Shown: piece after piece, positions 29,900 through 39,456 of the stretch
How the letters are laid out: every line of letters starts with the position of its first letter
Position numbering within the stretch: position 1 is the stretch's first letter
DNA from: Bacteroidia bacterium
GTDB taxonomy: Bacteria; Bacteroidota; Bacteroidia; AKYH767-A; OLB10
Reading direction: 5' to 3'
Assembly: GCA_020847635.1 (NCBI GenBank)
Contig: JADLBQ010000072.1
Location: 1 to 64,000 of the forward strand
Length of the DNA stretch: 64,000 nucleotides
The notes under the pieces: model-generated
What the model was told of the DNA's origin: nothing
The model's input: the letters and a program-made list of their open reading frames with translations, nothing else
Database searches by the model: none
Position numbers and translations under genes: made by a program

Positions 29900-30339
29900 T
29901 AACTTTTGATGATGAATATTTCATGCAGGCTGCACTTACTGAAGCCAGGCAAGCTTTTAAAGAAGATGAAATTCCGGTTGGTGCGGTTGTTGTGTGTAAC
30001 CAGCTCATCATTGCACGGGCACACAATATGACTGAAAAACTGAATGATGTTTCAGCTCATGCAGAAATGATTGTTCTCACTTCTGCCAGCAATTTTCTAA
30101 ATTCAAAATACCTGAATGACTGCACGATTTATGTAACCCTGGAACCCTGCATCATGTGTGCAGGAGCACTGGCCTGGGCACAAATCGGAAGGCTTGTTTA
30201 TGGTAGCAGTGATCCAAAGAAAGGGTTTAGCAAAATAGCATCAGCTGTTTTACAACCGAAAACAATTCTCAGCAGAGGAGTACTTGAAAAAGATTGCAGC
30301 TTGTTACTGACTAATTTTTTTAAGCAGAAACGTGACTAA
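29896..30339 (+). CDS. tadA: tRNA-specific adenosine deaminase TadA
   Basis: HAEMIVL and PCIMCAGALAWAQIGRLVYG zinc motifs; ATGA overlap with trmB. Confidence 0.94.
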   Translation: MITFDDEYFMQAALTEARQAFKEDEIPVGAVVVCNQLIIARAHNMTEKLNDVSAHAEMIVLTSASNFLNSKYLNDCTIYVTLEPCIMCAGALAWAQIGRLVYGSSDPKKGFSKIASAVLQPKTILSRGVLEKDCSLLLTNFFKQKRD

Positions 30340-30774
30340 CTACAGCACAATTGCATCGAGTGCAGCCTGAAGTAAAGGTTTGTTCAAAAATCTGAACACA
30401 AATTTATTTTTATTAGCCCGGTTAAGATCTTTAAAACTTTCGGAAGTTGATAACATTACAATCTTAATCCGCTCATGAATTTCATCAGCAAGCTGGGCAT
30501 AACGGTCCAGGAACTCAAAACCATCCATTCCGGGCATTTTGATATCCAGGAAAATCAGTTCTGGTAATTTCTCTGTTTTCATTTTAGAAATCAACTCCAG
30601 CGCTTCTTCAGCTTCCAGACAGCATTGAATAGAAGCTGCAAAACCGGTTGTTTCAATCAGCTTCTTATTTACAAAATTCTCAATTTCATTATCATCAATC
30701 AGCATAACTCTCTGAAAACGGAAATGATTTCCCTTTGAGTTTCGGGTTAGTGTCCGAACTTGTTCCATAGGCAA
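30340..30774 (-). CDS. Stand-alone response regulator receiver protein
   Basis: VMLIDDNEIENFVNKKLIE, LIFLDIKMPGMDGFEFL, conserved Lys in FLNKPL; no output domain. Confidence 0.9.
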   Translation of the reverse strand: MPMEQVRTLTRNSKGNHFRFQRVMLIDDNEIENFVNKKLIETTGFAASIQCCLEAEEALELISKMKTEKLPELIFLDIKMPGMDGFEFLDRYAQLADEIHERIKIVMLSTSESFKDLNRANKNKFVFRFLNKPLLQAALDAIVL

Positions 30775-30834
30775 TAACGAATTAGTTCCATTGATACGAT
30801 TGCCGGTGATAAAAAGTTATCATAATTATAAAAA

Positions 30835-30866
30835 TTACGCCCTTCCCCAAGGGGGAAGGGACGTAA
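30835..30866. repeat. Strong hairpin TTACG-CCCTTCCCC-AAG-GGGGAAGGG-A-CGTAA
   Basis: 14 paired bases with a 1-nt bulge and 3-nt loop, in the gap between two minus-strand genes. Confidence 0.8.
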
Positions 30867-30894
30867 CCAAACCAAACCATGAAACCTTATTTTT

Positions 30895-31245
30895 TTAGTT
30901 AAGCTTGGTAAGCGTAACTTTCTCTTTTGTTTTTTCGGTGTACTCAATCATATAGGCATAAATACCGATATAGTTTGCCTCAGGAAATGGAACAACCGTA
31001 CATTTAATAGCAGTTCCATCCATTTCAATGCTGATATCCGGCATTGTGTTTTCTTTAATGGCAGTATGAATTTCAGGATATCTTTCAAGGATACTGATAG
31101 GAATCTTACTGTTAACCGAGCAATTCCAGGAACAAAGTAAAGGTTTGCCGGCTTCGTTGGAATCAATCATCCTGAAGTTGTAATCAAGCTTAATAACCGG
31201 GAAAATGGTAGCCTGTTTTTCAGTAGTAACTGTCTGAGTTGTCAT
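30895..31245 (-). CDS. Small hypothetical protein, possible PAS-like fold
   Basis: 116 aa; FPVIKLDYNFRMIDSNEAGKPLLCSW resembles PAS N-terminus (inference). Confidence 0.55.
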   Translation of the reverse strand: MTTQTVTTEKQATIFPVIKLDYNFRMIDSNEAGKPLLCSWNCSVNSKIPISILERYPEIHTAIKENTMPDISIEMDGTAIKCTVVPFPEANYIGIYAYMIEYTEKTKEKVTLTKLN

Positions 31246-31429
31246 TTCAATTGTAGCAATTTCGTGTTCAGCCAGGTTATTTCATTTTTAGTGCCAAGTT
31301 TAAATCTGAAATTTCCGGAAGATGTAAGAAAATTAACCTTTGCATTACTAAACTTAACCCTTTATACCCATTCTAACCACGGAATTCAACAAAATTTCAA
31401 ACTAAACAGAACAAATGTTGTTTTGTAAG

Positions 31430-31437
31430 TAAATTTG
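31430..31437 (+). promoter_or_regulatory. Candidate -7 box (TAAATTTG) upstream of the bacilliredoxin gene
   Basis: TAnnTTTG match 25 bp upstream of ATG at 31463. Confidence 0.4.
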
Positions 31438-31462
31438 CAAACTCATTCAAAATTATAGTACT

Positions 31463-31882
31463 ATGCCATATCCAGAACAATTATGTGCTCCCATGCGGGC
31501 TGAATTAGTAGAAGCTGGTTTTACTGAACTTCATAATAAACAGGACGTAGAATCAGCATTAAGAGATAAAAAAGGAACAGCCCTTTTAGTATTTAACTCT
31601 GTATGCGGATGTGCAGCTGGTGTTGCCCGTCCGGCAATCAAACTATCGCTGAATAAAGGTGGTAAAAAGCCTGACCATCTTCTGACTGTTTTTGCCGGTC
31701 AGGATTTAGAAGCAACCCAGGCAGCACGCCAGTTTACGATGCCATATCCTCCGTCATCTCCCAGTTTTGCATTATTTAAAGACGGCAAACTGGTTCATTT
31801 TGTTGAACGCCACAATATAGAAGGATTTTCGGCTGATATGATTGCAGATAATCTTTCAGCTGCTTATAAAGAATTCTGTTAA
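31463..31882 (+). CDS. BrxA/BrxB (YphP/YqiW) family bacilliredoxin
   Basis: 139 aa; MPYPEQLCAPMRAELVEAGFTEL and SVCGCAAGVARPA CGC motif. Confidence 0.95.
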   Translation: MPYPEQLCAPMRAELVEAGFTELHNKQDVESALRDKKGTALLVFNSVCGCAAGVARPAIKLSLNKGGKKPDHLLTVFAGQDLEATQAARQFTMPYPPSSPSFALFKDGKLVHFVERHNIEGFSADMIADNLSAAYKEFC

Positions 31883-31910
31883 ACCGATTCAATCCCGTAT
31901 AAACAATAAA

Positions 31911-31940
31911 AGCCGGAAATTAACCCCGGCTTTCTATTTT
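31911..31940. terminator. Bidirectional intrinsic terminator between bacilliredoxin gene and rpsU
   Basis: AGCCGG-AAATTAACC-CCGGCT stem with T-rich flank on both strands, between convergent genes. Confidence 0.75.
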
Positions 31941-31959
31941 ACTATTAACCTTTAAAATT

Positions 31960-32157
31960 CTAAATTGAGTTCAGGCCTTCCTGTTGCATTTTGTTTCTGA
32001 AGACGGCACGCTTAATGGTATTTCTACGGGCAACTGATTTCTTCTCATAACCTTGTCTTGCCCTTAACTGGCGAACCATTCCGGTTTTTTCGAATTTCTT
32101 TTTGAATTTACGAAGTGCTTTATCAATTGATTCTTCTTTAACAGGAACTATAATCAT
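31960..32157 (-). CDS. rpsU: 30S ribosomal protein S21
   Basis: 65 aa; MIIVPVKEESIDKALRKFKKKFEKTGMVRQLRARQGYEKKSVARR. Confidence 0.96.
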   Translation of the reverse strand: MIIVPVKEESIDKALRKFKKKFEKTGMVRQLRARQGYEKKSVARRNTIKRAVFRNKMQQEGLNSI

Positions 32158-32213
32158 GCGTTTATTTTATTTAAGCGTGCGAATATAGGAAATTAAGACC
32201 GTTTTAAAATTTC

Positions 32214-32230
32214 ATGCTAAAATTTAGCAT
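32214..32230. promoter_or_regulatory. 17-bp palindrome ATGCTAAA-A-TTTAGCAT
   Basis: Perfect 8-bp arms around a 1-nt centre in the rpsU/32277 divergent region, adjacent to a candidate promoter. Confidence 0.5.
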
Positions 32231-32245
32231 ACAACTTCGGATTTT

Positions 32246-32253
32246 TATTTTTG
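32246..32253 (+). promoter_or_regulatory. Candidate -7 box (TATTTTTG) upstream of 32277 ORF
   Basis: TAnnTTTG match; TTTA at 32223-32226 gives an imperfect -33 element 19 nt upstream. Confidence 0.45.
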
Positions 32254-32276
32254 GAACTTAAACCAAGAATTCGATC

Positions 32277-32702
32277 ATGAAAAGATTTTGCTTTCTGTTA
32301 TTCTCCTTCCCTATGTTATTGGCTCAGGCTCAGCCGGTTAACCCATCAGAAGGATACCCTGATAAGGAACTTTCTGGAAATTATGTTGTCATCCGCATCA
32401 GTTCATTTTGTAATTCAAAAGCAGAGGCGGTTAGCGAAATGATGAAATTCAAAGTATTTTGTGATGAAAACACTTATTTGAAGTTTTATACTCAGAACCT
32501 GGGCTACTGGCAGGTTAAAAGTAGCGATAAAGACAAAGACGGAAAATGGATTGGAGGATATTGTAATGCGAGAAGGCAAAATAAGGAGTTATATGAAATG
32601 GACAGAGATTTTTTAAGGATGTACTGTGAAAATGCAGAAGTATTGCAATTTAAAGATATCCTGATTAACTCGGTATGCCCTCGTGAGAAGTTAGAGAAAT
32701 AA
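32277..32702 (+). CDS. Small secreted protein of unknown function
   Basis: 141 aa with signal peptide MKRFCFLLFSFPMLLAQAQ; SPOR-like GNYVVIRISSFCNSKAEA segment and several Cys. Confidence 0.6.
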   Translation: MKRFCFLLFSFPMLLAQAQPVNPSEGYPDKELSGNYVVIRISSFCNSKAEAVSEMMKFKVFCDENTYLKFYTQNLGYWQVKSSDKDKDGKWIGGYCNARRQNKELYEMDRDFLRMYCENAEVLQFKDILINSVCPREKLEK

Positions 32703-32707
32703 CCTGC

Positions 32708-33715
32708 CTACTGATTCTTCAGATTAAATTCAACGGCCATTGTAACCATTTCGGGAGAGCCGATAAACAATGGAGTTCTTTGATGTAGGGATTCAGGTTT
32801 GATATCCAGGATTCTGTTTCTCCCATCAGAGGCTTGACCTCCAGCCTGCTCTGCAATCCAGGCCAGCGGATTACATTCATAAAGAAGCCGCAGTTTACCA
32901 TTTGGAGCAGTTACTGTTGCCGGATAAATATAAATTCCCCCTTTCAGCAGGTTGCGGTGAAAGTCAGCCACTAAAGAACCAATATACCGTGCTGTGTACG
33001 GACGTTTTGTATCCTTGTCTGATTCTTTACACCATCGCAGGTAGGCTTTCACCCCTTCAGTTAAGTGCATATAGTTTCCTTCATTTACCGAATAAATATT
33101 TCCTGTTTCCGGGGTTTTAATATCCGGATGCGAAAGACAGAATTCTCCGATTGAAGGATCTAACGTAAAACCATTCACCCCTTTTCCGGTTGTATAAACA
33201 AGCATGGTTGATGATCCGTAAATCACATAACCAGCTGCTACCTGTTGAGTACCTTTTTGTAAAAACTCACTTAAGATGCTCGTAGATTCTTCACTTTTTC
33301 TCCGGTATATTGAGAAGATAGTTCCAATGGATACATTCACATCAATGTTTGAAGAGCCGTCAAGCGGATCAATACAAACAAGATACTTGGCATTTTTTGA
33401 AACTAGTGTTTCAATCGGAACCAGGTCTTCATTTTCTTCTGAAGCCACAGCACAGGTTTCACCACCCGATCCCAAAGCAATAATAAATTGCTCATTAGCA
33501 AATACATCCAGTTTTTTAACCTGCTCTCCCTGAATATTAATGTTTCCTGCTTCACCCAGTATATCAACCAACCCTGCTTTATTCACTTCTCGATTTACAA
33601 CCTTGGCTGCAATTCCAATATCGAGTAATAGTCTTGAAAGTTCCCCCTTTGCATAGGGAAAATCTGCCTGGCGTTCAATGATAAACTGGCTGAGCGTGGT
33701 AACCTGTCTTTTCAT
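32708..33715 (-). CDS. fbp: Class 1 fructose-1,6-bisphosphatase
   Basis: [49 protein letters not shown]. Confidence 0.96.
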   Translation of the reverse strand: MKRQVTTLSQFIIERQADFPYAKGELSRLLLDIGIAAKVVNREVNKAGLVDILGEAGNINIQGEQVKKLDVFANEQFIIALGSGGETCAVASEENEDLVPIETLVSKNAKYLVCIDPLDGSSNIDVNVSIGTIFSIYRRKSEESTSILSEFLQKGTQQVAAGYVIYGSSTMLVYTTGKGVNGFTLDPSIGEFCLSHPDIKTPETGNIYSVNEGNYMHLTEGVKAYLRWCKESDKDTKRPYTARYIGSLVADFHRNLLKGGIYIYPATVTAPNGKLRLLYECNPLAWIAEQAGGQASDGRNRILDIKPESLHQRTPLFIGSPEMVTMAVEFNLKNQ

Positions 33716-33738
33716 AAGAAATTAAACTGTATAATAAT

Positions 33739-33768
33739 CAAATTTAGCTGAATCTAATTGCTGCCAAA
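33739..33768 (-). promoter_or_regulatory. Bacteroidetes-type promoter for fbp: TTTG-N18-TAAATTTG
   Basis: CAAATTTA at 33739-33746 and CAAA at 33765-33768 on + strand; matches TTTG/TAnnTTTG with 18-nt spacing. Confidence 0.6.
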
Positions 33769-33894
33769 AGAAAACAGAAAAAAACCAGTCAGCATATATT
33801 TACTCAAAATCGTGACTTATGGTCGATTCCTGCCTGATTTTAAAATCAGCTTGTTTCTTTATTTTTAATTATTCAAAATATAATAGCAGATCTG

Positions 33895-36126
33895 TTATGG
33901 TACTAACTCTTTTCGAATTTCCTGATAGCTTTTTTTATTGGCTTCATTGTAAGCGCAATCAAGAACATAGTTTTTTTCTTTATTTGTCAGGTGAAGGCTC
34001 AGCGATACCTTTTCTTCTGTTTTTGGCATTTCAAAGAGAATAAACTTCAAATTGCCTTTAAACCAGGCCTGAGTTTGAATTAACAGTTCATCATTCTGAT
34101 AATCCTGCATCAAAATAAAATTTCCAGTTGCATTTTTTAATGGAGAGGTGAGTTTACTCCAGAACGTATTAGTGGCACTGAAGTCAACCGGGCTGCGTTT
34201 GTAGATATCCCGGATTTGAAGCAGGATAACTCCACTTGTATTTTCAGCAATCCAATCACGGAAACAATATAGAAATCTTACCGAATTAACGATTCCGTAA
34301 TTATCCCTGATTCCTGCATCCATGACTTCAACCGGTGGGTTGGTTGGCAAACTGGCTGCAGGTAATACATACGGAAAAGTCGCATTCAGTCGGAGTGCAC
34401 TGGTAAGTCGCAACTCACCGGGATGCTGGTTTGCAAAAAAGTGATTCAACTCAATACCATCCGGAATCGCTTTAAACTTATTATTTGTAACTGAATAATG
34501 TTGTAACAGGTAAGATACCGGAGTTGAGGAAATCAGAAACACTCTTCCGTCATTAATAATGGTTGGTGAAATAACCATCATAGGAATCATTGCCTGAGCT
34601 TCAGGATAGCTGAAGTCGGACATGCTTCTGTCTAATAGTGAATTGGTATTTTCAATTAACTGCTGCTCAAAAGCATAGGCTCTGTCCTTAACATACCGCC
34701 CGGTACTGTCGCTGAATGTCTGGAGATTCAGGAATAGATCATTAACCACAAAACTAAACGACACGGCATTAAGAATATCTTTTGCTGTATTTTTCCGGTA
34801 TTGGGTTGCTTCCGGATTACGGGCAAATGATTTCTGACCATTTTCCAGATAAAGCGACCGGTAATAGGCAGCTCCGATCAGTCCGCCTGACGAACCTGTA
34901 ATCAAGGTCGTTAATGGCATCAGTTTACCGTTTGAAATGCTATCAATGGCCATCATGACTGAAAACGAAAAAAGTGTTGATCGGATTCCTCCTCCGCTGA
35001 TACTCATCAAAATCATTTTAGGTTTGGCTCCGCCTGGCTGTTGATTGCTGATTTTCCATTTCTCAAGTATTGCCAGCGTTTGTGCTTTGTCCTGATCAAA
35101 AACTTCATCGGTATAAAACTTTTCAATTTCAGGAATTGAATAGACCGGCTTCTCCTTCCGGTAATTCAATCCGTAAGCTTTATTTGAAGGGTTGATAAAA
35201 TCAAATTGCGACAAATAATTCAGCAAGAGGAATACAACCACAATAGCGGTGTTTGCCCAGGCCCGAAGCCAGTAACGGAATACCCCTGACAGCATGATAA
35301 TAACCGTGAACAAAAGAAGAATACTGGCACCTGCCGGAATTCTGAATAATTCATAATCACGAAAAATTCCCAATCCTATAAATAACAGGAAAATCAATAA
35401 TTCAACTACAGCTGCATTGATGTGATTTTGCTTAAGAACAGACTGCAGCATGTAGGGTTTGTAGTGCGATGTATCGCGTACCAGATTAGTCTTAAGGGGG
35501 ATTGTCAGATACGTTTCAACCCGCCACTGACGGGTATCCTTACCTTTCCTTCTCTTGCCAAATGTTGAATTGTCAGAGTAAGCTTTTTTTTCAGAATCCT
35601 CAACTCCGAAAAGCTTATAGATATCCTTATTTGTTATCAGAAAATATTTCCATGTTGAGTAAACAATCACAGCAACACCCAACAGAAAGAAACTAATATT
35701 CAAAATAATCTCACTGGGTGCGATTAATTGATTGTAATACTGAAAACGAAAAATGCAGATGATATAGAACAGCAGAAAGGACGAAGGAATAATAAAATTA
35801 TTCAATACCCATTTCTGAAATGTTTTTGACAGCGATGCGAGAAACGGGAATCTGAAGCTATTAAGGATAAAGCCTGAAATATTAAAAGCCATAATGAAAG
35901 CTCCTGTTGCCAGCCCCATAATCAGGAAAGACTTAGGACCGACCTGACCCATATATTCGGGGTCGAGAAACAGATATTGAATCCCAAATTTATTCGCAAG
36001 CCATCCACCTGTAAATCCGAAAAGGATTAACCAATAGGCCATCAGTACCTGATTCTTCTTCAGGTGCATCACAACCAATTGAAATGCGAATGCATAAATC
36101 CAACGGTCTAAAATCTGTTTTCGCAT
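33895..36126 (-). CDS. Polytopic membrane protein with C-terminal patatin-like phospholipase domain
   Basis: 743 aa; N-terminal TM helices, then SISGGGIRSTLFSF (oxyanion hole), TGSSGGLIGAAYYRS (GxSxG), DAGIRDNYG. Confidence 0.8.
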   Translation of the reverse strand: MRKQILDRWIYAFAFQLVVMHLKKNQVLMAYWLILFGFTGGWLANKFGIQYLFLDPEYMGQVGPKSFLIMGLATGAFIMAFNISGFILNSFRFPFLASLSKTFQKWVLNNFIIPSSFLLFYIICIFRFQYYNQLIAPSEIILNISFFLLGVAVIVYSTWKYFLITNKDIYKLFGVEDSEKKAYSDNSTFGKRRKGKDTRQWRVETYLTIPLKTNLVRDTSHYKPYMLQSVLKQNHINAAVVELLIFLLFIGLGIFRDYELFRIPAGASILLLFTVIIMLSGVFRYWLRAWANTAIVVVFLLLNYLSQFDFINPSNKAYGLNYRKEKPVYSIPEIEKFYTDEVFDQDKAQTLAILEKWKISNQQPGGAKPKMILMSISGGGIRSTLFSFSVMMAIDSISNGKLMPLTTLITGSSGGLIGAAYYRSLYLENGQKSFARNPEATQYRKNTAKDILNAVSFSFVVNDLFLNLQTFSDSTGRYVKDRAYAFEQQLIENTNSLLDRSMSDFSYPEAQAMIPMMVISPTIINDGRVFLISSTPVSYLLQHYSVTNNKFKAIPDGIELNHFFANQHPGELRLTSALRLNATFPYVLPAASLPTNPPVEVMDAGIRDNYGIVNSVRFLYCFRDWIAENTSGVILLQIRDIYKRSPVDFSATNTFWSKLTSPLKNATGNFILMQDYQNDELLIQTQAWFKGNLKFILFEMPKTEEKVSLSLHLTNKEKNYVLDCAYNEANKKSYQEIRKELVP

Positions 36127-36251
36127 AGCTTACCGGTTGTAAAAATAATTACGTATCCACTGAGTAAAGGATTCTTGAGCAGCTTACGAAAGTAAGTTTT
36201 AAAACCCGAATGTGGAAACTCCGCTCTGCTGTCTGGTTTTATATTTGCTTG

Positions 36252-37235
36252 ATGCCTGTTACCTTATATGACATTTTGAAAATCAGCCCGGATGCCACTG
36301 CAGATGAGATTAAGCGGGCATACCGGAAACTGGCATTAATTTATCATCCCGATATCTTAAGCCATAATGATGAATCAACCCGTCTCTTTCTTGAAATCAA
36401 AGATGCCTATGAAACCTTAGCCGATCCGGTCAGGCGAAATGCATACGACAGAAAATCGCCTCTTATTGATCCTCCTGAAGATTTTATCCATTCATTCACA
36501 ATTACATCAGACCAAACTGAAGTGGTATGTTTTTCTGAGTTAAGAATTTCATTCCGATATACCGGTGATGGCCGGTTTTTTAGGAAACCTGACTTCAAGG
36601 ATTTTTTTGTTACCGGTATCCCCTTTGTAAGCTTCCGGAAAGTTGTTTCGGGAGGAATTGAAATCAAAGAAACAACGCTTACCTATATTGTATGCCCTTT
36701 AACAGCAGATTTGTTGGTAATTGGTAAAGCGTCAATCCGTATTGATAATAAAACCTACTTCACTGATGAACTGAAAATTCGGGTAAGAGATAATATGTGT
36801 TTTTACTGTAAGGGTCATAAGGCAGACGGCAAGCCATATCGCTATCCTTTGTATTACAAAGCCTCTTCCGGGGGAGAAAAGATAAGGCTGATGAGAACCT
36901 TAAGCCATACTGTTCTGGTACCTAGAAGTTACTATGCCATGATATATCACCGGATTGGAAAGTGGCTTAAAATTGTCATGATGATCTGGGGGATTGTTCT
37001 TTGTATGATAATTCGGGTTCATCCTCTGATTGGAGCCATAGGTGGTTTGCTTTTTGGTGGAATAATGGCACGGCTGCTTTACCTGATTGCAAGAGTAAAA
37101 CCGGTTTTTCTGTATTCAGCTACCTACCCGCTGATTTCAGAATACACACTTAAAGGCTACCAGAGCGGAACTGATCCGGGTTCAAGGCTTCTTCAGGGTA
37201 AATGGTTTTATTATCTTGAAAGACTGCTTTTCTGA
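36252..37235 (+). CDS. J-domain membrane protein with BatD-like beta domain
   Basis: LYDILKISPDATADEIKRAYRKLALIYHPD (HPD), then RKPDFKDFFVTG...ASIRIDNKTYFTDELKIRV and TM segments. Confidence 0.8.
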   Translation: MPVTLYDILKISPDATADEIKRAYRKLALIYHPDILSHNDESTRLFLEIKDAYETLADPVRRNAYDRKSPLIDPPEDFIHSFTITSDQTEVVCFSELRISFRYTGDGRFFRKPDFKDFFVTGIPFVSFRKVVSGGIEIKETTLTYIVCPLTADLLVIGKASIRIDNKTYFTDELKIRVRDNMCFYCKGHKADGKPYRYPLYYKASSGGEKIRLMRTLSHTVLVPRSYYAMIYHRIGKWLKIVMMIWGIVLCMIIRVHPLIGAIGGLLFGGIMARLLYLIARVKPVFLYSATYPLISEYTLKGYQSGTDPGSRLLQGKWFYYLERLLF

Positions 37236-37284
37236 TTCTAATACCGTTATTAAAAATAATTACGGCCTGATCCATGAATTTCGT

Positions 37285-37292
37285 TATGTTTG
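37285..37292 (+). promoter_or_regulatory. Candidate -7 box (TATGTTTG) for the S9 peptidase gene
   Basis: TAnnTTTG match 21 bp upstream of ATG 37314; supports 37314 over the track start 37290. Confidence 0.4.
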
Positions 37293-37313
37293 AATCATTC
37301 AATTAATAAAATA

Positions 37314-39440
37314 ATGAAACTAAACACCTTTATCCTCCTCCTGTTATTTATTTCTATGCAAACTAACGCTCAGCAACCCAACGGTCAGGCTACTATTCAG
37401 AAGAAATATCAATATCCGCTAGCGCATAAAGACACCATTACAGATCATTACTTTGGTATACCGGTTGAAGACCCATACCGATGGCTTGAAGACGATCGCT
37501 CGGAAGCAACTAAAAAATGGGTCGATCAGGAAAATGCATTTACTGAAAGCATTCTCCGTTCCATACCCGACCGGGAGCAAATCAGATCTAGGCTAACTGA
37601 ACTGTGGAATTATCCGCGCCAGAGTTCACCCTTCCGGATGGGAAAATATTATTTCTTCTACAGTAATGAAGGAATGCAAAATCAGAATGTTTTAAATCTG
37701 ATGACTTCGCTCTCAGCTAAATCTGTCATATTTATTGACCCTAATTCTCTTTCACCGGATGGCACTACTTCACTGACTTCACTTGCAATGCACAAAGACA
37801 GCCGTTATTTTTCCTATGGAATATCCAGAGCCGGAAGTGACTGGAATGATTTTATCATACGCGATATGAGTACAAATAAAGTACTTGATGATACCCTGCA
37901 CTGGGTTAAATTCTCAGGCATGGCCTGGTATAAAGACGGGTTCTATTACAGCCGCTACGACCAACCTTCACTTGGAGATAAGCTTAAAAAGAAAAATGAA
38001 TTCCAGAAAATTTATTACCATAAAGCAGGAACCCCTCAGCATGTGGACAAGCTTATTTATGAAGACACAAAGAATCCTCAGAAAATATTTGGTGCTCAGG
38101 TTACTTATGACGAAACGTATTTAATAATCAGCAGTTCAATCAGTACCAGCGGAAATGAGCTGGTTGTAACAAAACTAACTGACCCTGGCAGCAATTACAT
38201 TCAGTTATTCTCAGGATATGATTTTGACAGAACTGTGATTGATAATGATGGAACTGATTTACTTGTTCTGACCAATGAGGGTGCACCCAATCGGAAATTA
38301 ATCCGGATCAATCCTGAGAATCCACAAATCCAAACAGATCTGATTCCTGAAGATTCTTCATCTGTTCTGGAAAGTGTAACCCTTACCGGGAGAATGCTGG
38401 TTGCCCGCTATATGCACAATGCCACAAACTATCTTGTGGTTTTTAACCGATCCGGAATTAAACAGGATACTATTCATCCCCCTGTTCTGGCTTCGATTGA
38501 AAGTATTACTGGACATCCGGAAGATAATTTTTTCTTTTTCTCAGTTTCCTCTTTCACTTATCCTTCTGTAATTTACCGTTATGATATTGCCAGTAAAAAG
38601 TCAACTGAATTCTACCGGCCAAAATTGAATTTTGATTTCGACCAGTATGAGACTTCGCAAGTCTGGTATAAAAGTTATTGCGGGACATCTGTTCCGATGT
38701 TTTTAGTTTACAAGAAAGGGATTCATCGCAATGGTACGAATCCGGTTTTCTTGTACGGTTATGGCGGATTCAATATCAGCCTGACTCCTAATTTTTCACC
38801 TTGGCGATTGGTTTTGCTTGAGCGTGGATTTATTTATGCAATGCCAAATTTAAGAGGTGGTGGAGAGTTTGGTGAAAAGTGGCATAAAGCCGGAACAAAA
38901 GAAAATAAACAAAATGTATTTAATGATTTTATCAGTGCTGCTGAATTTCTGATTTCAAACCGGTTTACCGATAATAAGTACATTGCCATTCATGGTCGTT
39001 CAAATGGCGGATTACTTGTAGGTGCCTGTATGACTCAGCGGCCTGACTTATTTCAAGTTGCCCTTCCGGGTGTTGGTGTTTTGGATATGCTGCGCTATCA
39101 GAAATTTACCATCGGCTGGGCATGGGCATCCGATTATGGAACAAGTGATGACAGCAAAATGATCAAATACCTGTTAAGCTACTCACCTTATCATAAAATC
39201 AACCAGGGTATCAACTATCCGGCAACATTGATAACTACAGCAGATCATGATGACCGGGTTGTGCCTGCTCATTCATTCAAATTTGCAGCAATGCTTCAGG
39301 CATTGGATGGCGGGAAAAATCCACAGTTAATCCGGATTGAAAAAAGTGCCGGACATGGTGCTGGGAAGTCAACTTCAAAACAAATTGATGAATGGACAGA
39401 CATCATTTCATTTACGACCAGTCAGATCAGAAGAAAATAA
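37314..39440 (+). CDS. Prolyl oligopeptidase family (S9) serine peptidase
   Basis: DPYRWLEDDRSEATKKWVDQEN, AIHGRSNGGLLVGACMTQRPDLF, DHDDRVVPAHSFKF, GHGAGK. Confidence 0.95.
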   Translation: MKLNTFILLLLFISMQTNAQQPNGQATIQKKYQYPLAHKDTITDHYFGIPVEDPYRWLEDDRSEATKKWVDQENAFTESILRSIPDREQIRSRLTELWNYPRQSSPFRMGKYYFFYSNEGMQNQNVLNLMTSLSAKSVIFIDPNSLSPDGTTSLTSLAMHKDSRYFSYGISRAGSDWNDFIIRDMSTNKVLDDTLHWVKFSGMAWYKDGFYYSRYDQPSLGDKLKKKNEFQKIYYHKAGTPQHVDKLIYEDTKNPQKIFGAQVTYDETYLIISSSISTSGNELVVTKLTDPGSNYIQLFSGYDFDRTVIDNDGTDLLVLTNEGAPNRKLIRINPENPQIQTDLIPEDSSSVLESVTLTGRMLVARYMHNATNYLVVFNRSGIKQDTIHPPVLASIESITGHPEDNFFFFSVSSFTYPSVIYRYDIASKKSTEFYRPKLNFDFDQYETSQVWYKSYCGTSVPMFLVYKKGIHRNGTNPVFLYGYGGFNISLTPNFSPWRLVLLERGFIYAMPNLRGGGEFGEKWHKAGTKENKQNVFNDFISAAEFLISNRFTDNKYIAIHGRSNGGLLVGACMTQRPDLFQVALPGVGVLDMLRYQKFTIGWAWASDYGTSDDSKMIKYLLSYSPYHKINQGINYPATLITTADHDDRVVPAHSFKFAAMLQALDGGKNPQLIRIEKSAGHGAGKSTSKQIDEWTDIISFTTSQIRRK

Positions 39441-39456
39441 GATCAACAAATTTATT

